Numbered from the stretch's first letter, positions 7,656-14,707 are shown. The stretch: 16,123 nt of DNA from DATDRQ01 sp035291645 (GCA_035291645.1 DATDRQ010000273.1:1-16123); one strand, 5' to 3'. Notes: a model not told the origin generated them from the sequence alone. A program made the numbers and translations.

Positions 7656-8621
7656 TTATTTCCCATTCGCCTGTAGACGGGCATAGGCCGCCAGGGCTTC
7701 CCGCACCCAGGCGCCGTCCGCATGGGCTGTTCGGCGGGCTTCCATGCGCTCCCTGTTGCACGGGCCGTTGCCCTTGACCACCCGCCAGAATTCTTCCCAA
7801 TTAATCTCGCCGGTGAGCCAGTGACCGGTAGCCTCAGCGTAAACCAGGGCCGGGTCGGGGAGAGAGAGACCCAAGGTGTGCAGTTCGGGGACGATCTGGT
7901 CGATAAAGGTCTGGCGCAGCTCGTCGTTGGTCCTGGTCTTGATGCCCCAGCGCACCAGGATGGGGGTGTTGGGCGAGTCGCTATCGTGCGGGCCGAACAT
8001 CATCAGGGTGGGCCACCACCAGCGGTTGATAGCGTCCTGGACCATGGCTTTCTGGCGGGGCGTGCCGGTCGCCAGGCGGATGACGATGTCCTGGCCCTGC
8101 TTCTTGTGGAAGTTCTCCTCGGCGCAGATGCGCACCATGGCGCGCGCGTAGGGACCGTAAGAGCAGCGCGCCAGCATGGTCTGGTTGAGGATGGCGGCGA
8201 AGTCGACCAGGTAGCCGATCACGCCCACGTCGGCCCAGGTCAGGGTGGGGTAGTTGAAGATGCTGGAGTACTTGGCGCGGCCATCGAGCAAGGCTTCCAG
8301 CATTTCCTCCCGGCTGGCGCCGAGGGTCTCGGCGGCGTGGTAGAGGTATTGGCCGTGCCCGGCCTCGTCCTGGACCTTGGCGAGCAGGATCAGCTTACGG
8401 CGCAGGCTGGGGGCGCGCGTGATCCAGGCGCCCTCGGGCAGCATACCGACGATCTCACTGTGGGCGTGCTGGGAGATCATGCGCAGCAGCTGGCGGCGGT
8501 ACTCGCCCGGCATCCAGTCGCCGGGCTCGATCTTCTCGCCGCGGGCGATGCGATCTTCAAAATCGCGTAATTGTTCACTTTCCTCAGCAGGGTCTACTTT
8601 TTCGATCGTCGTTCTATACAT
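7656..8621 (-). CDS. paaA: Phenylacetyl-CoA epoxidase catalytic subunit PaaA
   Basis: 321 residues. It is the di-iron oxygenase subunit that epoxidises the ring of phenylacetyl-CoA. Ligands of the ferritin-like site are visible: Glu56 (QHAHSEIVG), Glu86 and His89 (VQDEAGHGQ), Asp140 (GYLVDFAAI) and Glu169/His172 (CAEENFHKKQG). The SYGPYARAMVRIC stretch (154-166) is a hallmark of the family, and length is close to the E. coli protein. The start is ATG at 8621; only a weak GGA precedes it. That upstream sequence is the inner edge of an inverted-repeat-bounded cassette, so the leader of this gene has been altered. First of the tight set paaA, paaB, paaC, VOC, paaD. Confidence 0.95.
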   Translation of the reverse strand: MYRTTIEKVDPAEESEQLRDFEDRIARGEKIEPGDWMPGEYRRQLLRMISQHAHSEIVGMLPEGAWITRAPSLRRKLILLAKVQDEAGHGQYLYHAAETLGASREEMLEALLDGRAKYSSIFNYPTLTWADVGVIGYLVDFAAILNQTMLARCSYGPYARAMVRICAEENFHKKQGQDIVIRLATGTPRQKAMVQDAINRWWWPTLMMFGPHDSDSPNTPILVRWGIKTRTNDELRQTFIDQIVPELHTLGLSLPDPALVYAEATGHWLTGEINWEEFWRVVKGNGPCNRERMEARRTAHADGAWVREALAAYARLQANGK

Positions 8622-8904
8622 ATCTAATTCCGTAAGGAGTAATCCGTAAGGGATTATTGGCCAAAAAAGTCTTCTTCGAGGTGATTCGAACTTTCATCTG
8701 TTTGATATAGTTCGTTTTCCAGGCTGACTTCTCTGATCGAGTGTTGACGCTGATCCGGGAAGTCCGTGTATCTTTAGCCAGTTTGGAGACATCGGACCAA
8801 CCCAGATCAGATAGGAATAATACCTTCCGGTAACCTATCATGTTCCAGAGAGCGTCCTTCCGGATAATTTCGGGCACCGTTCGCTGCCAGTCCTCAAAAT
8901 TCAC
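8614..8904 (-). pseudogene. Broken S23-type four-helix-bundle protein gene
   Basis: GTG at 8904 is preceded by GGAGG (8912-8916) and opens MNFEDWQRTVPEIIRKDALWNMIGYRKVLFLSDLGWSDVSKLAKDTRT, which I recognise as the N-terminal third of four-helix-bundle (S23/intervening-sequence-type) proteins common in Chloroflexota. After about residue 48 the family sequence stops and the frame reads through nonsense into the neighbouring repeat, ending at 8614 inside paaA. Shifting the frame by two bases from that point gives a tail containing DQRQHSIREVSLENELY and a TAA at 8656-8654. That tail looks like the family's C-terminus after the PxQR motif. The gene therefore seems to have lost its middle (helices two and three). 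It overlaps the paaA start out of frame by eight bases. It is unlikely to make a working protein. Confidence 0.65.
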
Positions 8905-8938
8905 ACCTCTATCCTCCAGCTTACGGATTACTCCTTAC
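8632..8938. mobile_element. Cassette bounded by perfect 19-base inverted repeats
   Basis: Left arm 8632-8650 reads gtaaggagtaatccgtaag; right arm 8920-8938 is its exact reverse complement. The left arm and the base before it contain cgtaagg twice with agtaatc between, a 7-base period. The unit fills nearly all the space between the aldehyde dehydrogenase stop (8948) and the paaA start (8621) and encloses the broken four-helix-bundle gene. No transposase is present, so if mobile it was moved in trans. Mobility is inferred; the repeats are seen directly. Confidence 0.5.
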
Positions 8939-8947
8939 TTGTTATTC

Positions 8948-10456
8948 TTAAAGTCCGACCCAAACCGTCTTGACCTGGGTGTACAGGTCGAGGGCTTCCT
9001 TGCCCATCTCGCGGCCGAAGCCGCTCTCTTTATAGCCGCCGAAGGGCGCGGCCGGGTCGAAGGCGCCGTAGCCGTTGATCCAGACCGTGCCTGCTTTGAC
9101 GGCGCGGGCGAAGGTGTGCGCCTGGCTGAGATTCTGCGTCCAGACGCCGGCAGCCAGGCCGTAGCGAGTGCGGTCGGCGCGCGCGACCAGCTCCTCCCAG
9201 GTATCGAAGGGGGTGACGGCAGCCACCGGGCCGAAGATCTCCTCCTGAGCGATGGAGAGAGTATCGTCCTGGTAGGCAAAGACGGTCGGGGCCAGGAAGT
9301 AGCCGGAAGATAAGTCGCCGCCCAGTCGCTCGCCGCCCGCCACTACCCGGGCGCCCTGGGCACGTCCGCTAGCGATGTAGCCCTGCACGCGCTCCAGCTG
9401 CCGGTCGGAAACCAGCGGGCCGATGTGCACCTTGGGGGTGAAGCCGGAGCCGACGCGGATGCCGCGGGCTTCGTTCGAGAGGCCTTCGAGGACCTGCTCG
9501 AAGACCGGGCGCTCGACGAACAGGCGCGAGCCGGCGACGCATTCCTGCCCGGCGGTGCTGAAGATCGCCCACAGCGAGCCTTTGATGGCCTTCGCCAGAT
9601 CGGCGTCGGCGAAGACCACGTTAGGGGACTTGCCGCCCAGCTCCAGGCTGACCTGCTTGAGATTGCTTTGGGCGGAAGCCGCCAGAACCTTGCGCCCGAC
9701 TTCGGTGGAGCCGGTGAAGGCGACTTTGTCGACGCCCGGGTGGGCCGTGATAGCCGCGCCGGTCGGCTCGCCGGGGCCGGTCAGGATGTTGACCACCCCC
9801 TCGGGGAAACCGGCCTCCTGGATCAGCTCACCCAGGCGTAAGGCGGTTAGCGGAGTCTCCTCGGCGGGCTTGAGCAGGGCGGTGTTGCCGCAGGCCAGGG
9901 CGGGAGCCAGCTTCCAGGCGCACATCAGCAGTGGGAAGTTCCAGGGGATGATCAGGCCGACTACCCCGACCGGCTCGCGCAGGGTGTAGACGAACTGGTT
10001 TGGGATGGAGACGGGGATGGTGGCGCCTTCGAGCTTGGTCGCCCAGCCGGCATAATAGCGGAAATGGCGCGAGACCGCCGGCAGGTCGCCGCGGCGGGCG
10101 ACCCGGATGGGCTTGCCGTTGTCGAGGGTCTCCAGCTCGGCCAGCTGGTCGGCGTGCTGGTCGACCAGGTCGGCCAGCTTCCAGAGCAGGTTGCCGCGCT
10201 CTTCGGCGCTCATTTTGCCCCACGGGCCTTTTTCAAAGGCAGCCCGGGCAGCCTGAACGGCGAGGTCGACGTCTTCTTGCCCTGCCAGGGCGACCTGAGC
10301 CAGCTCTTCGCCGTTGGCGGGGTTTATCGATGAGAAGGACTCGCCGGAACCGGCTGAAACCCATTCGCCGTTGATCAGCAGTTTTTTTGGCCCGGACTCT
10401 AGGAAGGCCAGGGTGCTCTCCTGTAAAGTAACATCCGCAGGCATGGTTAGGGCCAT
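8948..10456 (-). CDS. NAD(P)-dependent aldehyde dehydrogenase, class I/II type
   Basis: 502 residues. Class I ALDH features are complete: Asn173 in IIPWNFPLL, Lys196 in LLKPAEETP, the FTGSTEVG nucleotide loop (247-254), Glu272 in LELGGKSP, nucleophile Cys306 in GQECVAGSR and Glu406 in EEIFGP. No signal peptide or extra domain is present; in particular no MaoC-type hydratase domain follows, so this is not PaaZ. ATG at 10456 is chosen over ATG at 10486 because GAGGCG precedes it and the earlier start has no binding site. It follows the crotonase by 106 bases and precedes the paa epoxidase genes. Candidate substrates are phenylacetaldehyde (feeding phenylacetate) or the 3-oxo-5,6-dehydrosuberyl-CoA semialdehyde made by ring opening. 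Confidence 0.9.
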   Translation of the reverse strand: MALTMPADVTLQESTLAFLESGPKKLLINGEWVSAGSGESFSSINPANGEELAQVALAGQEDVDLAVQAARAAFEKGPWGKMSAEERGNLLWKLADLVDQHADQLAELETLDNGKPIRVARRGDLPAVSRHFRYYAGWATKLEGATIPVSIPNQFVYTLREPVGVVGLIIPWNFPLLMCAWKLAPALACGNTALLKPAEETPLTALRLGELIQEAGFPEGVVNILTGPGEPTGAAITAHPGVDKVAFTGSTEVGRKVLAASAQSNLKQVSLELGGKSPNVVFADADLAKAIKGSLWAIFSTAGQECVAGSRLFVERPVFEQVLEGLSNEARGIRVGSGFTPKVHIGPLVSDRQLERVQGYIASGRAQGARVVAGGERLGGDLSSGYFLAPTVFAYQDDTLSIAQEEIFGPVAAVTPFDTWEELVARADRTRYGLAAGVWTQNLSQAHTFARAVKAGTVWINGYGAFDPAAPFGGYKESGFGREMGKEALDLYTQVKTVWVGL

Positions 10457-10550
10457 AGGTAATCGCCTCGAATCAGATCTATCCATTTGGACAGGAATAA
10501 TTTTGGGCGCGGTTTCCGGGCCACGCGTAAGGATTCGAAGACCTTTGTAT

Positions 10551-10580
10551 CATAAAAGAGGATCAAATGGAAAAATCCTC
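10551..10580 (-). terminator. Weak hairpin after the crotonase gene
   Basis: On the minus strand GAGGAT (10580-10575) can pair with ATCCTC (10563-10558) across an 11-base loop, followed by TTTTAT. The stem is only six pairs and overlaps the crotonase stop codon, so it may at most attenuate transcription into the aldehyde dehydrogenase gene. Confidence 0.25.
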
Positions 10581-11489
10581 CGTCTCTGGAATAGTTCCGC
10601 CGAGCCACTCTGGGGCCCGGTCCTCGGCCCAGCGGCGGCGCAGGGCGGCGTAATCGGGGGGGCGCTTCTCGGCGAAGGACTGCACGCCTTCCCAGGTCTC
10701 CGGGCTGGTGTTGTGAATCGACAGCCAGTCGCGCCCGTGGCCGATGGTCAGGTGCCAGCTGAAATCACGCCAGAAATTGAGCTGCTGGCGGGTATAGCGA
10801 GTCTTCTCAGGGAACTTGGCGAGCAGCTGATCGGCTATCTCCGCCACTTTTGCATCCAATCCGGCGCGCGGCACCACCCAGTTGACCAGGCCCCACTCCA
10901 GGGCTGTCTGGGCAGGGATCTCCTCGTTGAGCAATAAGATCTGCCGCGCCCGGCGGTCCCCGACGACCAGGGGCAGGAACTGGGTGGCGCCTGCCAGTGC
11001 GACGCTGCCGTGGCTGGTGCCAACCTGGCGAATGTAGATATCCTCGGCGGCGACCGCCAGGTCGCAACTGAGGTTGAATTCGTTGCCGCCGCCGACCACG
11101 ATACCGTTCAAGCGGGCGATGGAGGGCTTGCCCAGGTTGCGGATGCGATCATGGCACTCGATGAAATCGCCCATCCACTTCCAGTAGTCGCGTGGGCGGC
11201 GCAGGAAGGCTTGCTGTTCTTCTAAATCCGCGCCGGTGCAGAAGGCGCGCTCCCCGGCGCCGGTCAGCACAAGCACTCCGACCGAGTCGTCCCAACTAAC
11301 GTCTTTGAGGGCCAGGTTCAACTCGGAAAGAACATTGTGATTGACTGCGTTCAGCACCTCGGGCCGGTTGATAGTCAGGGTGGCTACCGCGTTGGATTTC
11401 TGGTAGGTGATACTCTGGAAGTTGAACCCGGCAGGATCTTTCCCGGTGAAGGTCCTTTGATCGGTCTGGTTTGGTGTCTCGCCCCGCAT
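10563..11489 (-). CDS. Crotonase-superfamily protein, ring-hydrolase-like (Oah/BadI/MenB type)
   Basis: 308 residues. The crotonase fold is clear: LTINRPEVLNAVN (38-50), AFCTGADLEEQ (82-92) with the oxyanion-hole loop, and KPSIARLNGIVVGGGNEFNLSCDLAVAAE (121-149). Glu137 in GGGNEF matches the first catalytic Glu of enoyl-CoA hydratase, but the second is replaced by Gly157 in RQVGTSHGSVALAGATQFLP. That segment resembles MenB, BadI and 6-oxocyclohexenyl-CoA hydrolase rather than PaaF or PaaG. An extension of about 25 residues precedes the fold. ATG at 11489 is chosen because GAGGAG lies four bases upstream, although the frame is open to 11654. It leads a unit with the aldehyde dehydrogenase and paa genes. 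Likely acts on a CoA-bound ring or ring-opened acid; the exact reaction is not settled. Confidence 0.85.
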   Translation of the reverse strand: MRGETPNQTDQRTFTGKDPAGFNFQSITYQKSNAVATLTINRPEVLNAVNHNVLSELNLALKDVSWDDSVGVLVLTGAGERAFCTGADLEEQQAFLRRPRDYWKWMGDFIECHDRIRNLGKPSIARLNGIVVGGGNEFNLSCDLAVAAEDIYIRQVGTSHGSVALAGATQFLPLVVGDRRARQILLLNEEIPAQTALEWGLVNWVVPRAGLDAKVAEIADQLLAKFPEKTRYTRQQLNFWRDFSWHLTIGHGRDWLSIHNTSPETWEGVQSFAEKRPPDYAALRRRWAEDRAPEWLGGTIPETEDFSI

Positions 11490-11530
11490 GCTGCTCCTCG
11501 GCCCACTCTTTCCCAGTCGATGAAAATTAG

Positions 11531-11617
11531 GACTTACGTAGTTGGTGGGGAATGGGGGGTTTTTGGGCGGGCTCCGCCCGCCCAAAAACCCCCATATCAC
11601 CCTCAAATGCGTAACTT
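11531..11617. repeat. Long GC-rich palindrome, MITE-like
   Basis: A perfect 18-base-pair stem (11555-11572 with 11576-11593) closes on a TCC loop. Imperfect pairing continues outward without gaps to 11531 and 11617 (about 22 of 32 positions identical), ending in related gacttacg and aagttacg. Ends of the GACTTACGCA kind are familiar from bacterial miniature inverted-repeat elements. No coding capacity. On the minus strand no T-run follows the stem, so it is not a canonical terminator. It lies in the leader of the crotonase gene. Confidence 0.7.
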
Positions 11618-11653
11618 CTGAAAATAAAATCAACTTGGGTGAACATACTCTCA

Positions 11654-11685
11654 ATTATACCCGCGGATTCTCCTCGGAAAATGAA
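11654..11685 (-). promoter_or_regulatory. Candidate promoter for the crotonase-ALDH-paa unit
   Basis: Minus-strand TATAAT is a perfect -10 hexamer at 11659-11654. The -35 region is poor: TTCATT at 11685-11680 gives a 20-base spacing, so the match rests on the -10 box and position. It lies directly after the terminator of the upstream gene and about 165 bases before the crotonase start, with the palindrome in between. An inverted copy of ATACCCGC overlaps the -10 box and the terminator stem. Confidence 0.45.
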
Positions 11686-11717
11686 GCGGGTATTCCATGA
11701 CCGGCTGGAATACCCGC
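11676..11717 (-). terminator. Intrinsic terminator after the AHSA1/PDZ/DinB gene
   Basis: On the minus strand a perfect 12-base-pair stem, GCGGGTATTCCA (11717-11706) with TGGAATACCCGC (11697-11686), encloses an eight-base loop and is followed by TTCATTTT. It starts 30 bases after the stop codon at 11748. The T-tract is interrupted, so efficiency is uncertain. Confidence 0.65.
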
Positions 11718-11747
11718 GTGAGAAAGCCAGGGGGGTGTGCTGGTGGA

Positions 11748-12965
11748 TCAGACGGCCTCGGGCTGGCGGGCGGCATCGATGGCGGCCTGTATCTGGGCGG
11801 CGTGTTCTTGGAAGTGGTATGGGGAGTCCAGGTAGTTATAGGCAATCCGCCAGTAGCTGCATTTGTGGGCGACGAACTCCTCCGGCAACCGGGCGAGGAA
11901 AGCGATGCTCTCGGCATGGGAGCGCTTCAGTTCACGAATCAGGTCCGGTAAGTTTGGCAGGGTGGTGACGATGGCCTCAATGGCAGCTTGTATATTATCG
12001 CCATAATCATCATAGAAACGCTCCTGCCCGGCAACGATACTTCTCATATATTCCTGAGCGAACCGCTCGTCCTGGATCAGGTGGGCGAGGACTTCCTTGG
12101 GACTCCACTCACCCGGAGCCGGTTTAAAAGATGCCTCCTGTTCGCTGACGGTTACAAATAACTTGTCGAGCTCAATTTCCATCTCAACGTAACCCTGGCG
12201 TACAACCTGGGCGAGGTCGGCAGCTTTACCCGGGATTTCCGGGATGGGGCGCCGGGAAAGAACCATCGTGGTGGTCATCTTTTGCGGACCGCGATAGTAA
12301 ACCAGCTCGACTTTGTCGCCGGCTTGATGCTTCTGAAGGGCAATTGGGACGTCTGAATATCCCAGGATCGGGGTGTCCCCCATGCGGATGAGGACGTCAT
12401 CCCTGAGCAGGCCAGCCGCGGCTGCGCCCATGCCCTCCACGGCGCCGTCCAGGCGCACGCCTTCGCTGACGGGTACGCCCAGCTGCCTGGCTCGATCGGC
12501 GTTGTATTCACCGATCATGACGCCGAGCATGGGCCGGCGGACGAAACGCAGGTCTTCGCCGGTCTCCAGGACGGAGGCCAGGTTCTCCAGACCGGTTTTC
12601 CAACCCTGCTCGATCTCCTTAATCGTAGATGACCATTCATCACCGGTGCCGACGCCGGAATGCTCGAGGGCGACCAACGCGCCGCCATCCTTCGGGGTAA
12701 CTGTCACATCGACCCGGGTGGGACCCGGTTCGCCACGCCCGTGCCAGGTGAAGGCGACTTTCTCGTCTGGTTGGATTTCAATGAATTCACCGGCGGTGTA
12801 GTACCCGGAGTTCCACCACAGATACAGGCGGCCTTCCTTGCGGGGCATGACGGTGGAAACATCACATAGCCACTCGCGCAGGGCCATGGCATTGGTGAAG
12901 GCCCGGAACGCCTCGGCGGGGGGGGCCTGGACGAATTGCGTAAATGAGACGGTCTGGTTATTCAT
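11748..12965 (-). CDS. Three-domain protein: AHSA1/SRPBCC, PDZ and DinB
   Basis: 405 residues. Residues 1-135 are an AHSA1-type SRPBCC domain (FTQFVQAPPAEAFRAFT at the start, REWLCDV, FTWHGRGEPGPTRVDV, and a final helix WKTGLENLASVLETG). Residues about 145-238 are a PDZ-like domain (GVRLDGAVEGMGAAAAGLLRDDVLIRMGDTPI). Residues 255-400 are a DinB four-helix bundle with EWSPKEVLAHLIQDE, His295, His350 and HFQEHAAQI (His384, His388) as likely metal ligands. No signal peptide, so cytosolic. ATG at 12965 has AGGAG eight bases upstream. It sits between paaH-like and crotonase genes and ends at a terminator. SRPBCC cavities bind hydrophobic ligands and DinB relatives include thiol-dependent enzymes; a role in handling an aromatic or reactive compound is only a guess. 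Confidence 0.85.
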   Translation of the reverse strand: MNNQTVSFTQFVQAPPAEAFRAFTNAMALREWLCDVSTVMPRKEGRLYLWWNSGYYTAGEFIEIQPDEKVAFTWHGRGEPGPTRVDVTVTPKDGGALVALEHSGVGTGDEWSSTIKEIEQGWKTGLENLASVLETGEDLRFVRRPMLGVMIGEYNADRARQLGVPVSEGVRLDGAVEGMGAAAAGLLRDDVLIRMGDTPILGYSDVPIALQKHQAGDKVELVYYRGPQKMTTTMVLSRRPIPEIPGKAADLAQVVRQGYVEMEIELDKLFVTVSEQEASFKPAPGEWSPKEVLAHLIQDERFAQEYMRSIVAGQERFYDDYGDNIQAAIEAIVTTLPNLPDLIRELKRSHAESIAFLARLPEEFVAHKCSYWRIAYNYLDSPYHFQEHAAQIQAAIDAARQPEAV

Positions 12966-13109
12966 TATGTATTCTCCTGTCGGCTGGATATACGATGATC
13001 TGATCTATTCACTCCGCAACCGGGGAAATGGTTCAAACCAGAGCCACCTTGATTTCCAGGAACATGATTTCGATTATTGTACTCCGTTCTTGGAATCCAT
13101 TTCTTTAAT

Positions 13110-14693
13110 TTAGGGATCGGAATTCCCCAATCGCGCCCACCTGCGCAGGAGGGGGGCCGGGCGATAGCGCTCCTCACCGAATTCGGATTGGAGGTGGGCC
13201 AGGACGGAGAGCACCTGCGGGTAGCCCAGCTCTTTACCCCAGCCCAGCGGCCCTTTGGGGTAGTTGGTGCCCAGCTGCATGGCAAGGTCGATTGTCTCTG
13301 CATCGGCGACGCCCTCGCCGGCGGCGAAGGCGGCTTCGTTCACCAAGGCGCACACGATGCGCGGCAGGACCAGGGCAGGCGAATCCTCGATCCAGACCAC
13401 CTCCCGATGGAGGGATCGAAATAGCTGCTCGACAACCGGGCGGAATGACGCATCCAGTCCTGGGCCGGCGGCGAGTGTGGCAACTGCGCCGGAAGCCAGG
13501 AACAGACCGTCGAAGCCGACCAGGCGATTGGGATGTTCGACCCAACCGGCGATCTCGGCCAGGGTGACATCGACGCACTGGCACAGCAGGGGGATGTCTG
13601 TGGGGAGCCAGCTGTCGAGTTCGGCGATGGAGGCCTGCAGGTTTTCAGCGCGGCCGGCGGCGATGAAAGCAGCCCTTGGATGAGCTTTCCCGCCGGCTTC
13701 CCTGACGGCCTGAGGATCGCATCCGGCTTCCCGCAAGAGAAGATCCAGCCCAGGGGCCCAGTTACCGGGCTGCAACAGCACCGGTCCAGCGGATAGGGAG
13801 GGATTGGACGCAGCTAATGAACCCTGCCTGGTTCCGGGCTGCTCTTCCCCGTAATTGTAGAAACCGCGCCCGCTCTTGCGCCCGAAGGCCTGCTGGGCGA
13901 CCAATTGAGCCTGGATCAGGTGAGGGCGGTAGCGCGGTTCGTGGAAGGTCTGTTCGTAGATGGATTGGGTGGCGGTGAAGTTGACGTCGACGCCGATCAG
14001 GTCCATGAGTTCGAACGGGCCCATGCGGAAACCGCCGCCTTCGCGCACGATCTGGTCGATCTGTTCGTGGGTGGCGGCGCCCTCGCCGAGCAGGCGCAGG
14101 GCTTCCCCATAAAATGGGCGCGCCACGCGGTTGACGATGAAGCCGGGTGTGTCGCGGGCGATGACGGGGGTCTTGCCCAGGTGTTCCGCCAGCCGCACCA
14201 GAGCCTGGATGGTTCGTTCTGAGGAACGCGCCCCGCGCACGATCTCGACCAGGGGCAGGACCGGGGCAGGGTTGAAGAAATGCATGCCGGCGACGCGCTC
14301 GGGCATACCGACGGCCGCGGCGATGGCCGTCACCGGCAGGGTGCTGGTGTTGGTCGCCAGGATGGCGGGGGGCGGGCAAATGCCGTCCAGGCGGGTGAAC
14401 AGTTCCCGCTTGAGAGCCAGGTCCTCGGGGATGGCTTCGATGACCACCGGGCAGCCCGCCAGGTCCTCCAGGTGAGAAGTCGGCGTAAGGTATTTGAAGT
14501 TAATCGCCTTGCGCTTGCGGTTAAGGTGAGTCTCGATGTATTCCCGGGCGCGCTCCAGCACTGGCGGGGCGACTTCATAAAGCACTACGGGGAGATCGGT
14601 CAGCAGGGCGGCCAGGGCGATGCCGCTGCCCATGGCGCCGGCGCCGGCGACGCCCAGGCGGGTCACATGGAGGGATGTGGAGGGGGTGCTCAC
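13110..14693 (-). CDS. paaH: 3-hydroxyacyl-CoA dehydrogenase, PaaH-like
   Basis: 527 residues. It is expected to oxidise 3-hydroxyadipyl-CoA to 3-oxoadipyl-CoA with NAD in phenylacetate beta-oxidation. The Rossmann motif GVAGAGAMGSGIA is at 14-26. Catalytic residues of the family are His138 (GMHFFNP), Glu150 (LPLVEIV) and Asn188 (FIVNRV), with Ser117 in NTSTLP. Two C-terminal 3HCDH domains follow, the first ending near 282 (GRKSGRGFYNYG) and the second covering about 435-520 (YPKGPLGWGKELG). The stretch 290-430 is the weakly conserved middle typical of PaaH, and the protein is longer than the roughly 475-residue E. coli enzyme. The start is GTG at 14693 with GGAG eight bases upstream; a GTG at 14711 is in frame but poorly placed. 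The paaF-like stop is 14 bases away. Confidence 0.88.
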   Translation of the reverse strand: MSTPSTSLHVTRLGVAGAGAMGSGIALAALLTDLPVVLYEVAPPVLERAREYIETHLNRKRKAINFKYLTPTSHLEDLAGCPVVIEAIPEDLALKRELFTRLDGICPPPAILATNTSTLPVTAIAAAVGMPERVAGMHFFNPAPVLPLVEIVRGARSSERTIQALVRLAEHLGKTPVIARDTPGFIVNRVARPFYGEALRLLGEGAATHEQIDQIVREGGGFRMGPFELMDLIGVDVNFTATQSIYEQTFHEPRYRPHLIQAQLVAQQAFGRKSGRGFYNYGEEQPGTRQGSLAASNPSLSAGPVLLQPGNWAPGLDLLLREAGCDPQAVREAGGKAHPRAAFIAAGRAENLQASIAELDSWLPTDIPLLCQCVDVTLAEIAGWVEHPNRLVGFDGLFLASGAVATLAAGPGLDASFRPVVEQLFRSLHREVVWIEDSPALVLPRIVCALVNEAAFAAGEGVADAETIDLAMQLGTNYPKGPLGWGKELGYPQVLSVLAHLQSEFGEERYRPAPLLRRWARLGNSDP

Positions 14694-14707
14694 CTTTTTT
14701 TCTCCAT

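Noticed and set aside
7722..8570. Plus-strand open frame opposite paaA
   Set aside because: It lies wholly inside the paaA gene on the other strand and shows no recognisable domain.
8948..10456. ALDH gene read as paaZ
   Set aside because: The protein ends at normal ALDH length, with no C-terminal MaoC-type hydratase domain.
11490..11654. Extended N-terminus of the crotonase through the palindrome
   Set aside because: Translation would have to cross the hairpin, and the strong GAGGAG lies before ATG at 11489.
13032..13109. Promoter for the AHSA1/PDZ/DinB gene from a TACAAT hexamer
   Set aside because: No acceptable -35 at proper spacing; the hexamer lies right after the paaH stop and read-through is just as likely.
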